64,000 nucleotides of DNA from the NCBI RefSeq assembly GCF_965363235.1, contig NC_134848.1, positions 59,668,181-59,732,180 on the forward strand. Direction: 5' to 3'. Positions 23,051 to 34,699 of this stretch are shown one piece after another (position 1 is the first letter of the stretch; each line of letters begins with the position of its first letter). The position numbers and the translations under genes are program-made. Source of the DNA: Mytilus galloprovincialis (taxonomy: Eukaryota > Mollusca > Bivalvia > Mytilida > Mytilidae). The notes below the pieces were generated by a model. The model saw only the letters and a list, made by a program, of their open reading frames with translations. It was not told the origin of the DNA and ran no database searches.

Positions 23051-24294
23051 CTAGAGGCTCTAAAGAGCCTGTGTCGCTCACCTTGATCTATGTGAATATT
23101 AAACAAAGGAAGCAGATGGATTCATGACAAAATTGTGTTTTGGTGATGGTGATGTGTTTGTACATCTTTTACTTTACTGAACAGTCTTGCTGCTTACAAT
23201 TATCTCTATCTACAATGAACCTGTCCCAGTAGTTTCAGTGGAAAATGTTAATAAACATTTACAAATTTTATGAAAATTGTTAAAAATTGACTATAAAGGA
23301 CAATAACTCCTTAGGGGGTCAATTGACCATTTCGGTCATGTTGACTTATTTGTAAATATTACTTTGCTGAACATAATTGCTGTTTACAGTTTATCTCTAT
23401 CTATAATAATATTCGAGAAAATTACCGATTCAGGGGCAGCCACCCAACAAAGGGTTGTCCGATTCATCTGAAAATTTCATGGCAGATTTGCTCTAAATGC
23501 TTTGGTTTTTGAGTTATAAGCCAAAAACTGCATTTTACCCCTATGTTCTATTTTTAGCCGTGGCAGCCATCTTGATGTAGATGGTCGGATCACCGGACAC
23601 ATTTTTTAAACTAGATACCCCAAAGATGATTGTGGTCAAGTTTGGATTAATTTGGCCAAGTAGTTTCAGTGGAAAAGATTTTTGTAAAAGATAACTAAGA
23701 TTTACGAAAAATGGTTAAAAATTGACTATAAAGGGCAATAACTCCTAAAGGAGTCAACTGACAATTTAAGTCATGTTGACTTATTTGTAAATCTTACTTT
23801 GCTGAAAATTATTGCTGTTTACAGTTTATCTCTATCTATAATAATATTCAAGATAATAACCAAAAACAGCAAAATTTCCTTAAAATTACCAATTCAGGGG
23901 CAGCAACCCAACAACAGGTTGTCTGATTCATCTGAAAATTTCATGGATAAATCTTGACCTGATAAACAATTTTACCCTATGTCAGATTTGCTCTAAATGC
24001 TTTGGTTTTTGAGTTAAAAGCCAAAAACTGCATTTTACCCCTATGTTCTATTTTTAGCCATGGCGGCCATCTTGGTTGGTTGGCCGAATCACCGGACACA
24101 TTTTTTAAGCTAGATACCCCAATGATGATTGTGGCCAAGTTTGGTTTAATTTGGCCCAGTAGTTTCAGAGGAGAAGATTTTTGTAAAAGTTAACGACGAC
24201 GGACGACGACGACGGACGACGGACGACGACGACGACGGACGACGGACGCAAAGTGATGGGAAAAGCTCACTTGGCCCTTTGGGCAAGGTGAGCT
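23051..24294. mobile_element. 1.24-kb repeat with inverted ends and GACGGACG tract
   Basis: It starts 'ctagaggctctaaagagcct', then 'cgctcacctt', and ends 'gggcaaggtgagct', so CTCACCTTG and CAAGGTGAG are inverted at the ends. Inside are two tandem halves of about 437 bp ('taaaaattgactataaagg' near 23278 and 23715) and a GAC/GGAC simple tract at 24193-24248. Unit 2 near 9670 has the unfilled site 'caaataaaaaagcag'. A minus-strand fragment of the same family is at 33490-33695. The frame at 24002-24193 belongs to this repeat. Confidence 0.75.
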
Positions 24295-24509
24295 AAAAAG
24301 CAGCAATCCTATCAACGCTGTATATTATCGCAGATTGAATGACAACAATACAATAGTTCCTATGATCATCCTCTGTAATCCTCTCAATAAATAATAAATG
24401 AACTTTTCCCCGTTCTTATACACAGACGTTTCAAGTATTATATAGAAAAAGAAACAAAATGATAACGCAAACAGAATATGAAATCAACCTGCCATTGCAT
24501 AACATATTG

Positions 24510-24518
24510 TATATAAAA
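24510..24518 (+). promoter_or_regulatory. TATA box of lectin copy 3
   Basis: TATATAAAA lies about 49 bp before the ATG at 24559, aligned with the TATA box of copy 2. Confidence 0.5.
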
Positions 24519-25119
24519 ACTGATCTATGCCAGCTAATATACTGATCGGATCCATAAGATGGACAATGTTTTGATATATTTATTCATTGTAAATTTCTTA
24601 CCTCGTGTAAATGGCGCTTTGTCTTGTAAGTTCTAAATAATACAGTAAATCTGCTTTTTTGTTGTTGGAATTATTGGAAAGGAAAGAGGGGCGAAATATA
24701 CCAGGGGACTATCCAACTCATGGAATCGTTTGTTTAACAAAAAGACTTTCTGCTACTGCTTAACACACTGGCTTAATCATCTGGAAACTCTAGTTGGTCT
24801 AGAACATCTTGTTTTTTAATCGGACATGTTTTTAACACAAATACAAATCGAAGTAATGATGAAAGAAAACAAATTGACGTTTACTTCTGACCTGGGGTAA
24901 TTCAAAATGTAATGATAATTTCCTGTTATTAATTACACTTAATAAGTAAAAAGTAAAATCACAAAAATACTGAACTCAATGGAAAATTCAATCGAAAAGT
25001 CCCTAATCACATGGCAAAATCAAATGATAAAATACATTAAACGAATGGACAACTGTCATATTCCTGACTTAGTACAGGCATTTTCAAATGTAGAAAATGG
25101 TAAATGAACCTTGTTTTTA

Positions 25120-25445
25120 TAGCACTTGTTGATCAAAGGTAGCAAGATTATAATTTAGTACACCAGAAGCGCTTAGATCAAAATAGTCAAGCCAAACAAG
25201 TACAAAGTTGGGAACCCAAAATTCCAAAAAGTTGTGCCAAATACGGCTAAGGTAATCAATTTCTGGAATAAGAAAATCCTTAGTTTTTTTTTCGAAAAAT
25301 TCAAAGTTTTGTAACAGGAAATTTATAAAAATGACCATATAATTGATATTCATGTCAACACTGAAGTACAGACTACTGCGCTGGTGATACACTCGGGGAC
25401 GAAACGTCCACCAGCAGTGGCATAAACGTTTATCCGACATAAGCT
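25120..25445. repeat. Diverged single copy of the 366-bp repeat (unit 3)
   Basis: Nearly identical to 1893-2190, and part of a longer block (about 1660-2590 versus 24910-25860) that is close to identical between units 1 and 3. Confidence 0.7.
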
Positions 25446-25669
25446 TTGATGAAAACATTCAATTTAGCTACCATAGTGTATTATCCCACCGCGGATATAT
25501 AATAACGTTTTGATTGTTTTAACTCCGTCACGTAAATTTCATAGGGGGTTCATGACGTCACGTCTACATTTAATTGGGAACTAATCTATTGATGTTGTGG
25601 TATTTCAGTCTTTTTTTCTACAACATGTGTACAAAACGCAACAGGAAAAGTCCCGCGTGCGATAAATTC

Positions 25670-25809
25670 GTTATACGGTTCACTACTGACCCCATACGGA
25701 CCATAAAGGGTAAGTAAAATTCATAGGAGATTCGGCCTTCGGCATCACTCCCTATGGATTTTACTAACCTTCTAAGGATCCGTTCGGGGTCATTTGCGAA
25801 TCATATAAC
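25670..25809. repeat. Imperfect palindrome, copy 3
   Basis: The same hairpin as at 2407 and 13861, ending 43 bp before the first lectin exon of copy 3. Confidence 0.6.
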
Positions 25810-26111
25810 TTGTACTGTGTTTAGATAATTATCAAATTCTTTTTATTTGTAGACCATTTGGAAAACGTTGGCCTTGGAAAGGAAAGCAGACAAAGTTCTA
25901 TCCGATGGAATTCAAGCTTAAATGGGCCTCTACAAGCAAATGATGGTAACAGAAACTCAATATCTGTAGGCGGAGGGTGCTCCCATACAGAATTTGATAC
26001 ACATAATTTTTGGTGGGCTGTCGACCTAGAAGTTGAATTTATTATAGAGATCGTTACAATCTACGGACGTACAGATTGCTGCAGTACGGCACATGTTTAA
26101 TATAACAAATA

Positions 26112-26319
26112 CTGTGGGTTCATTTATTTTCGTGGGTATCAATTTTGGTGGATTCAGTAAACATTACATTTTAGTGAATATTTAATTTCGTGGTTTTGAC
26201 AAAGTCTGCTTCCTAGCTTATAGAACATTTGTATTTTGTTGAACATTTAAATTCGTGGTTCGCCTTTAGTCACGAAATCCACGAAAAATTATATCCTACG
26301 AATAATAATGAATCCACAG
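26112..26319. mobile_element. 208-bp MITE with TA target duplication (unit 3)
   Basis: The termini CTGTGGGTTCATT and AATGAATCCACAG are inverted, flanked by TA on each side. Internal 'ttcgtgg' and 'ccacgaa' pairs continue the symmetry. Absent from unit 2, present in unit 1. Confidence 0.8.
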
Positions 26320-28031
26320 TATATGTCTATGTTGTAAGAAAATCTCATAATGTAAATATGATTAAAATGTATTAACCTCCTTTCATAATGTAAATATGAT
26401 TAAAATGTATTAACACCAAATTCTACAAACGTTATTAAGGTTTTAATGAACGGTAATATTACATAAGCAAAGTTGTGGTGCATTAACAAATGAAAGCTCA
26501 CAAAATAAGACAAGTCCTACATAGAAGATCAGAGAGGTGAAGACACATTCTCTCTGTTAAGATAGAAATACATGCATCTTTTGATATGTGTCCTCAATTG
26601 AAATTAATAAATATTCCATGCAATCGGTACATGTGGTTACACTCTATAATTGATAAGTTAATCATAATTTTGAATTATGAATTATTTTTGATGGCGCATG
26701 CTAAAAAGATACAAATAATGGTATAAAATCGGTACAATTTTTTGGAATTTTTATGTTGTAGTGACGTTTCCTACTCTAAAGAATGGCTTTTTTTTTTCTT
26801 TTTACCTATGTTTGTACACTCCTCTCCTTTACAGGGAATTTTAATCCACTTTCAACACTCTTTGACCCAAGTATGCTACTCTAGTAAATATCGAAGTTGG
26901 ATGAACAATACTGTTCTTAAAATAACTAATCATAAAAAAATCGAAAAGATACCTAGTAGCAACACAATGAAAAAAAAAGACAAATAGAAATGAATATTCT
27001 ATTTTCCAAATTACAGGACCCATAAATAGCATATAAACCAAGTACAATGATTGGTAGTAATTGGGCCAACAATTAGACATTACAATATCATATAAATATC
27101 ATTATATCACCATAAACCTCAGTCACAATCATGGGCCAAAACAAAACAAAATAACAACAAACACATTGATATCAAAACCTGTTCTTCTTAATCAAAAGAA
27201 CTACCAATAAAATCACAATTATTTACCATAATAGGAAAGTCTTCTCATGTTTACACTCATACACATTTGGAAGATTCAACTAAAATATCAAAGTTCCGAC
27301 AAGTGCTAGAAGTATGCTGAAAGAATTCACACCTCAAATTATTATAAAAGAAGCATTCGATTAAAAACTGACGATCATCCTCATCATCTGTACAACTGAA
27401 CAGTAGCTATCGAATCTTTATATAACTTCCAAACTGCTACTACGTCAAATTAAAGTAGATTTAAAGCTGACTATACTCTATAGGTTTTCTCATTATTGAA
27501 GGCCGTACGGTTCCCTGTTATTGTTTACATTCACTTCATTTGAACTTAAGGAAATGTGGTTGTCTCCTTGCTAATCATACAACATCTCCTTATTTTCTAT
27601 ATTAACACCAACGACCAGTTTATCAACCATGTAGTAGTCGAGTACGCTTTAAATATGAGATGTTCTAACTCAATGGGTTGCAACTGATGCATTTTGTGCA
27701 TTACAATATATGTCCAAACGCTCCTTTAAATGTCAACACAATAAAAACCATTCTCATTTGTGTCTATTTATTTTTTTCAGCTGATCGACTTCGAGATTTT
27801 GATATTCTATTATACAATCCTACTGATACGATCAGGGAACTTTAAAATTGTGTTATCATCAAACTGGAGAAGCTCCGACAATTTTAAACGTTACTTGTGA
27901 GGATAAAAACACCAGGGGTCGATATGTCGAAATTTATATGACGAAAGACAATAATGTAGAAAACCATTGCCTTACATTGTGTGAAGTTGAAGTTTACGGA
28001 AGGAAAACAAGTGGTGAGTTTAACAATTGTA

Positions 28032-28240
28032 CTTTGTAAAAGAGGGGCAAAAAATTACAGAAAGACAGTCAAACCCATAAATAAAAAATAAACTGACAAC
28101 GCCATGGCTAAAAAATAAAACGACAAACAGACAAATAAAAGTACACATGACACATCATAGAAAACTAAAGACTAAGCAACACGAACCCAACCAAAAACTT
28201 GGGGTGATCTCAGGTGCTCCGGAAGGGTAAGCAGATCCTG
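28032..28240 (-). repeat. CTTACCCTTCCGGAGC module, minus strand (unit 3)
   Basis: Same position after the exon-2 donor as in units 1 and 2. Confidence 0.7.
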
Positions 28241-28814
28241 CTATTATCGCGTATTTGATACTCTTTTCTGGAAATCTGAGTCCCGAACATATTTTAAAGT
28301 CCATGATAGATAAATACTCAAGTACATGTGTACTGCCATTGATCATTTTCCTTTACAAATATGTGTGCACATGTATAAATGTGAAATATTCAGATAAAAT
28401 ACAAATAGAGTTTGCAGTAACCATTTTTCTTTGATAAAGAAGCATAGAAATGAAAGTAACTATGAAAAATTATTGAATAATTATGTGCTTCTGTAGCAAT
28501 TTTCGTGACTAGTCTTGACCATAATCGCTTACGCCCAAAGATTTGAATTCCAGGAAAATAAAATATAAAGTAACGTAAGGGGTTATATGATTAAAAGGGA
28601 TCCAAAGGGAGTAGCCATATTTAAAGTATATATTTCATCAACGTATACTTTTTCTGATGGAGTAGTATTCTTGATTACAATTTGATTACGGGAACGATAC
28701 GTGCTGTTTTTTGTAATTAAGATTATTACAGCACAATGTTGACTGCTGCATGTTTGACATTTTTACTTGTCGGCTTGTTTTGTTCACGCATCGTTGTCAA
28801 TATAATGGAATTTA

Positions 28815-29010
28815 ATGCATACAAGTGAGAGGTTTAGCTAGCTATAAAACCATGTTCAATCCACCATTTTCTACATAAGAAAATGTCTGTACCAAGTCAG
28901 GAATATGGCAGTTGTTATCCATTCGTTTGATGTGTTTTAGCTTTTGATTTTGCCATTTGATTAGGGACTTTCTGTTTTAAATTTTCCTTGTAGTTCAGTT
29001 CTTTTGTGAT
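28815..29010 (+). repeat. GAGGTTTAGC module
   Basis: Reads 'gagaggtttagctagctat' to 'ttttccttgtagttcag'. It lies in the last intron of copy 3, 290 bp before the membrane exon, and is absent from the equivalent intron of copies 1 and 2. Confidence 0.65.
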
Positions 29011-29639
29011 TTTACTCTTTTCAAGTAATACATACCTATCTTCTCAGTTTAAAAACCGGTAGCTAAACCCTAATGGAATTGATGTATACAAAAAACAAAA
29101 TCGTAAAACCGCAAGGTTCAAAATTCAAATCCAGTTACAAGAAGATATTGTTTATGATTTTTCTGCATATAGGGAGATGTCTAACAAGTTGACATTTCAG
29201 GTGAACTAGCATGCATTTGTCTACTCTTAATAAGTAGTGTTTTGCCAATATTGGCTACTCTTTTTCTTTCATGTATCGTATATTTTTTTTAACCTAGAAG
29301 AACCTGATTGCCCATGCTCGTGTAAAAACCATCATAATGAACAACCCAAGACATCACAAGATATACAAAAGCACGCAAAGAAGGAATTGAGGCAAATACT
29401 ACAACCACGACTTACTGGGCTTCAGAATTAAATGAAACTGGATAAGAAAAATATCTCAAGATGGAAGCGGAACTATATATCTGTCGCCGACAAAAGGGAG
29501 AGTGCTAGATATATGGGAATTGTGGGAGTTGTCGTTCTTGGCGCTATTGTTGGTACAGTGGTTCTGCTTGATTTACTTTCTCTCCAAAAACACATCAGGC
29601 AGATTAGAAGAATACGTGGTCAATAATATATACTTTCTA

Positions 29640-30420
29640 TCGTATTTTAACAACACTGTATACAACATATTACACTCAAAGTATACTTAGCTTGTAGTAC
29701 TAAAACAACAGATTTTTCCTGTGACGAAGTTGAGGATTATGTTTTATCATACCATCTAACCTGGATATGTTCCTATAAACTTAAAATATATTTGAATTAG
29801 TCTTAAAGTTGATATGTTTGTCTCTCTGAGCATAGCAAAGGGTCATTCACTTCTTCATTCTTTAAATTTTTAGACCGTTTGTCTATATTCTTTTATTATT
29901 TTGCTAATCATTTTCAATTATTCATATTCGGCACCACACTTTTCTTTGTTCTATACTAAAGTCTCGTTTCTGGTCTCATGTTTTCGGTTCGATTTTTTTG
30001 GCAATTTATTCTTCCCTTTAACTGTAAAAGTATCCCATTAGATATTATGCGAAACAACAAAACCAGAAAGTTTGATAAATAAAATTAAATGATATTATGA
30101 TTTTTCTACTCTGAAAAAAATCAGTTACTTAGATTTAAATCAACTGGAGACAAAATCAATACTTATTCAATTAAACAAAATATTGAAAGATCTATCCAAA
30201 TATGCTATAAATGATATACCGTTCATGTCCAGCTTGCATTCATACATCTTCATTCCAAAACAGTATTTATAATATATATTTTTTCGGTTCATTTAAACAA
30301 TTTCAATTTCATAAAGTAAAAATGTATTCAAATTTAGAAACCCGCAAATAAAAATGAAATATTTGCCACTGTATACTATGCAAGCAAAACACATTCGTAT
30401 TTTAAACTCGGCTACCGGAT
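29640..30420. other. AT-rich intergenic sequence, nothing recognised
   Basis: Similarity to the lectin units stops just after the stop codon of copy 3. No exons or known repeats are visible here. Confidence 0.4.
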
Positions 30421-30959
30421 GGTAGGTGTAGTGTCCGGCTAGGATCGTGGGTTTTCGAGTGATTTGATCGGGATTTTTCGAGTGTGACTACTTTTTTTCG
30501 AGTGAATATTATCAAAAATGTAAACAAACTTTCTCAATGAGGGTCGGTTGAAAACAAAACTTTACGACAAAACAGATGATTTCAGCTTTCAAATTGTGAA
30601 CTTTCCATTTCTAAGTAGCAACATTCCAGCAGCACCTGCATACGGGGTATAGATCTCCCAATTGATACGATATTCCCGTGCTTGCATTTCCTATCATGAT
30701 TTTTTCGGTAGAGGGCTGCTGCTCACATGGAAGCTATTAAACCAAGAGTTCCAAATGGTGAAGTTGAAATCATCCCTTCGTAAATTTTACAGACGCCATC
30801 ACGAGTTGATTGACCGTTATTGAATAACTGTTTCACAAATGATATCGGGTATGTTCCTTACGTCGTAACTACAATCCCCTTCCCTTTCATGAATGTGACC
30901 TACCGAATTAGACTATTTACCGGATTTGTTATCACATAAGCAACACGACTGGTGCCACA

Positions 30960-31180
30960 TGTGGAGCAGGATCTGCTTACCCTTCCAGAGCACCTGAGAT
31001 CACCTCTAGTGTTTGGTGGGTTTCGTGTTGTTTATTCTTTAGTTTTCTATGTTGTGACATCTGTACTATTGTTTTTCTGTTTGTCTTTTTAATTTTAAGC
31101 TATGGCGTTGTCAGTTTGTTTTCAATTTATGAGTTTGACTGTTTCTTTGGTATCTTTCGTCCCTCTTTTCTGACAAAACA
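30960..31180 (+). repeat. CTTACCCTTCCGGAGC module
   Basis: Starts 'cttacccttccagagcacct' and ends 'tttcgtccctcttttc', nested in the 4.26-kb element. Confidence 0.7.
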
Positions 31181-31235
31181 TGACATAGAAGCTTGAGTTT
31201 AATATACAAGGATATGCAAGGTGTATTAGTATTTG

Positions 31236-31862
31236 AGATAAAAAGATATTATCAATCCGACATGTATGTTCTTCTCATATATGTTATGATGGTATGATAC
31301 TAAACCCCTAACGGGAAGGATTGTGCCTGATGTTCATATGATGAAATCATAATCTTTTAGTCAGTTTAATTGAAGTCTGGAGCTGGCATGTCAGTTAACT
31401 GCTAGTAGTCTGTTGTTATTTATGTATTATTGTCATTTTGTTTATTTTCTTTGGTTACATCTTCTGACATCAGACTCGGACTTCTCTTGAACTGAATTTT
31501 AATGTGCGTATTGTTATGCGTTTACTTTTCTACATTGGTTAGAGCTATAGGGGGAGGGTTGAGATCTCATAAACATGTTTAACCCCGCCGCATTTTTGCG
31601 CCTGTCCCAAGTCAGGAGCCTCTGGCCTTTGTTAGTCTTGTATTATTTTAATTTTAGTTTCTTGTGTACAATTTGGAAATTAGTATGGCGTTCATTATCA
31701 CTGGACTAGTATATATTTGTTTAGGGGCCAGCTTAAGGACGCCTCCGGGTGCGGGAATTTCTCGCTACATTGAAGACCTGTTGGTGACCCTCTGCTGTTG
31801 TTTTTTATTTGGTCGGGTTGTTGTCTCTTTGACACATTCCCCATTTCCATTCTCAATTTTAT
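31236..31862 (+). repeat. Long copy of the GGGGCCAGC interspersed repeat
   Basis: This is the longest intact copy: 'ctaacgggaaggattgtgcc', 'aaccccgccgcatttttgcg', 'cctgtcccaagtcaggagcc' and the shared end 'cacattccccatttccattc'. The reading frame at 31664-32032 is repeat-derived. Confidence 0.75.
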
Positions 31863-32614
31863 TATATTTTGTAAAAAAAAATAATTTAGCCTTACAATTC
31901 TTTTATTCCCCAAAACAGAAAAAAGCCATTTTTATACACATACCAATGCAAATGTCCATGGAAATGCACACGGGGAATTCATATATCTGTAGTTATACAG
32001 ACACTTTACAAAAATTCTTGTTGTTGCATTAAACGACATTTTGAGAATAAATTCATTTCTCTGTGGTCGGGTTTTTACGAGAGCAGTCCGGGCTTTTTCG
32101 AGTGCGTCCTTGTTTTATCGAGTGATTATACAAAATTTCTATAGCTTAGAATGTTATTTGTCAGTGTATTTACGTTTTAATAACAATAGAAAAGGGTTCA
32201 AGTTATGTACTTTTCAAGACACGAAACCAATGCATTGATCAGTTTGATAAAGATGTACTATTACACCAGTTCTGCACTTTATAAAAAAAGTATCAGTCAT
32301 AAATTTTTTGTATACATTTTTGTTTTCCACATGTTATAAATTACATATACAGTATATATTCATGAAGTCAACAATATAATGTAAGTATAGACAATTTGGA
32401 TTGAGACGTATGCATAAATAGTGAATGAAACTAATGAATTATTCATTTCATTGTTAACTACATGTATATATGAAATTTAATTCAGATTTAATCATGTTAA
32501 TTTTCAATGGGATGAAGTGTGTGAAAATTTTCTTCTTTGTTATTAATGATGTTTTTTTTTTTTTGTGTTGACAGAGGGCAGACCTCTTCCATAGAATTTT
32601 TTTGTTTACATATA

Positions 32615-32975
32615 AAAAAAGAAGATGTGGTATGATTGCCATTGAGACATCTCTCAACAAAATTAGGGAAAATATTAACAACTATAGGTCACCGTATGGC
32701 CTTCAATAATGAGAAAAGCCCATACCGCATAGTAAGCTATAAAAAGCCCCGAAATGACCAACGTAAACCAATTTGAACGATAAAACTAACGGCCTAATGT
32801 ATGTTCAAAAGGTAAACAAAAAACAAACGTGTAACACATCAACAAGCGACAACCACTGAATTACAAGCTACTACTATGGCACTCACACATTCATACATAA
32901 TGTGGCGGGGTTAAACATGTAAGCGGGATCTCAACACTACCATAACCTGGGACAGTGGTGTAACAGTACAACATA
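32615..32975 (+). repeat. AATGAGACAACTCTCC module
   Basis: Diverged copy: 'tgattgccattgagacatct', 'ggccttcaataatgag', 'taagctataaaaagccccga' and 'gggttaaacatg'. Confidence 0.6.
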
Positions 32976-33489
32976 AGAATGAACTATAAAAATCAGTCTA
33001 AAAAAAGAAATACCTCATCAGATGGGTACAATTAGAAATACATCTAACACAAACAATACTTTTTTCTGATTCTTCTCTGCTGTCCAGTAGGTGTTTTACT
33101 TTTCGTTTTAAATAAACAGCTGGGCCATTGGTGCATCATACGCCCCTCGCGTTTTCACAGAATGAGGTTCATTCTATTATGGTTGTGACTTTTTATATAT
33201 TTCTTGCATGAATAAGTTAGAATAACCATTTCTTATATCACACTGCACGGAGTGTGATACGAAAATCTGCGTTAATTTGATATTACGACATTTCCATTGG
33301 TTATTCGTTATGTCATTGATGACCATAAAAGGTTACGACAATGTACATTTCGTGTGCAAAATACTAGACCAACGACTTGCGGAATTTTATTTGACACAAT
33401 GAGAGTGTTGACAATAAGACATGTGAAACACAAACATTTTCTTATAAAAATCTTTTCCTCTGAAACTTATGAATCAATCAATTATAGAT

Positions 33490-33695
33490 AAAGATAACTG
33501 TAAACAGCAAGAAAGTTCAGTAAAGTAAGATATAGAAACAATTCACGATCACCAAAACCGAGAATTTGTTATGAATTCTATTCTAATTCTTGTCTTTCAT
33601 GTTGAAGAGTGTCCTTTTTTTTTATATGCACAGACTCAGCAGCACATAGACGAAGTTGAGCGACACAGGCTCTTTAGAGCCTTTAGTGTTTTTTA
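33490..33695 (-). repeat. Fragment of the 1.24-kb repeat, minus strand
   Basis: The reverse complement begins near 'aaaggctctaaagagcctgt', then 'gtcgctcaacttcg', as at the left end of the element at 23051. It continues to 'actgaactttcttgctgttt'. Confidence 0.65.
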
Positions 33696-34033
33696 ATAAA
33701 ATTTCATAACTCGGAAACAAAAAAATCTAAAATTTATAAAATACGAAAGGGAAGATACCTCAATAGATGTTAATAATTCACCGAAGTTTCATCTAAATTG
33801 GTAACAGGGTTTTGGGGTTATTAGCCGACATGCTGACGACGGACGGCAACGGTATACTATTATAATACGTATAAAAACTCCGAGGTTCACCACGAAAAAT
33901 ATTATTAACCGCGACAACAACAAAAAAAAAAAAGAAATTAAGTTGAAAAGATTATGAGTCGCCTGCAGTATGTTCTAAAGAACTTTTTTTTTAATAAAAG
34001 TTCCAATATTTTCTATTTTTTTTCAATACATGA

Positions 34034-34199
34034 AGCAGGGGCGGATCCAGCCATTTTAAAAAGGGGGAGGGGTGGGTTCCCAACCCAGGATAAAGGGGGG
34101 GGGTCCAGCTAAGTGTCCCCATTCAAATGCATTGATCGGCCCCAAAAAAGGGGGGTTTCAACCCCCGGAACCCCCCCCCCCCCCCTGGATCCGCCAATG
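34034..34199. mobile_element. G/C-tract MITE with GGCGGATCCAG ends
   Basis: The ends 'ggcggatccagcc' and 'ctggatccgcc' are inverted. The interior has G-runs and C-runs and 'attcaaatgcattgatcgg'. A second member is at 48257-48404. Confidence 0.7.
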
Positions 34200-34699
34200 C
34201 ATGAATGTTGTTGTAGAACGTTTTCCTAACTAAAATTTGCATTAAATTAAAAAAAAAGGTTAATTTTGATCAACGTAGTAATATGATTTGGTGATATTTC
34301 GAGAATATATGATATTTTCAATCATCGAATTACATTTATAAACCAGAAAAGTCATTTTTAAAGTCAAGATTACCTCTTTTCTTATTTAAATTTTCGTTAA
34401 AAAAACACGGACTGTTTCACAGTTCCTCTCGAAAACGCCCGGACAACAACAAACAATGAATTTAATGGTTAAATACAAGGAAATTGTGCTTCTTTGTTAC
34501 TCAAAACATGTATGGTATTCAAAATAAGATGGGTAGTCAAGTAAAAAACTATTATAATTATGAATTAACAGTTTATTGACCTGATCGCATGTTTTATCAC
34601 TCGAAAAATCCCGATCTACACTCGAAAAAAATGGACAGATTCACTCGAAAAACGACGATCCTAGCCGGACACTATACCTACCGTGTACCGTTTGAACAG

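Larger units (their letters stand above)
24559..29626 (+). pseudogene. F-type lectin membrane protein, copy 3 (frameshift and nonsense)
   Basis: Exons by homology are 24559-24625 (signal exon, M-D-N-V-L-I-Y-L-F-I core), 25853-26083, 27781-28013 and 29298-29626. Splice sites all look intact. Lesion 1: exon 3 of the gene is 233 nt rather than 249, a 16-nt deletion at about 27827 with GAT microhomology; the shifted frame meets TAA at 27843-27845. Lesion 2: in the last exon GAA has become TAA at 29429-29431, before the membrane span. The rest of the exon stays readable (MKLDKKNISRWKRNY onward). The first exons could still yield a short secreted half-domain, but the lectin fold would be incomplete. 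Two independent lesions argue for a real pseudogene rather than a sequencing error. Confidence 0.82.
30421..34682. mobile_element. 4.26-kb element with long inverted ends and TTTTCGAGTG motifs
   Basis: The left end starts GGTAGGTGTAGTGTCCGGCT and the right end is the reverse complement of GGTAGGTATAGTGTCCGGCT. Matching continues through AGGATCGT for about 30 bp near-perfectly and about 90 bp loosely. Each end has three copies of TTTTCGAGTG about 23-27 bp apart (30452-30503; reversed at 34598-34651). A second inverted pair lies inside: 'gtccgggctttttcgagtgc' near 32086 and a reversed GTCCGGGCGTTTTCGAG near 34425-34441. No transposase frame is visible and no clear target duplication is found. 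Several other repeats are nested inside (30960, 31236, 32615, 33490, 34034). Confidence 0.65.

Noticed and set aside
24002..24193. 63-aa frame with a tryptophan-containing, protein-like look
   Set aside because: It lies in the 1.24-kb repeat, and the same stretch in its other half (near 23560) is interrupted.
31664..32032. 122-aa frame starting in the GGGGCCAGC repeat
   Set aside because: Equivalent repeats elsewhere (12735, 44466, 57170) share the DNA but break the frame.
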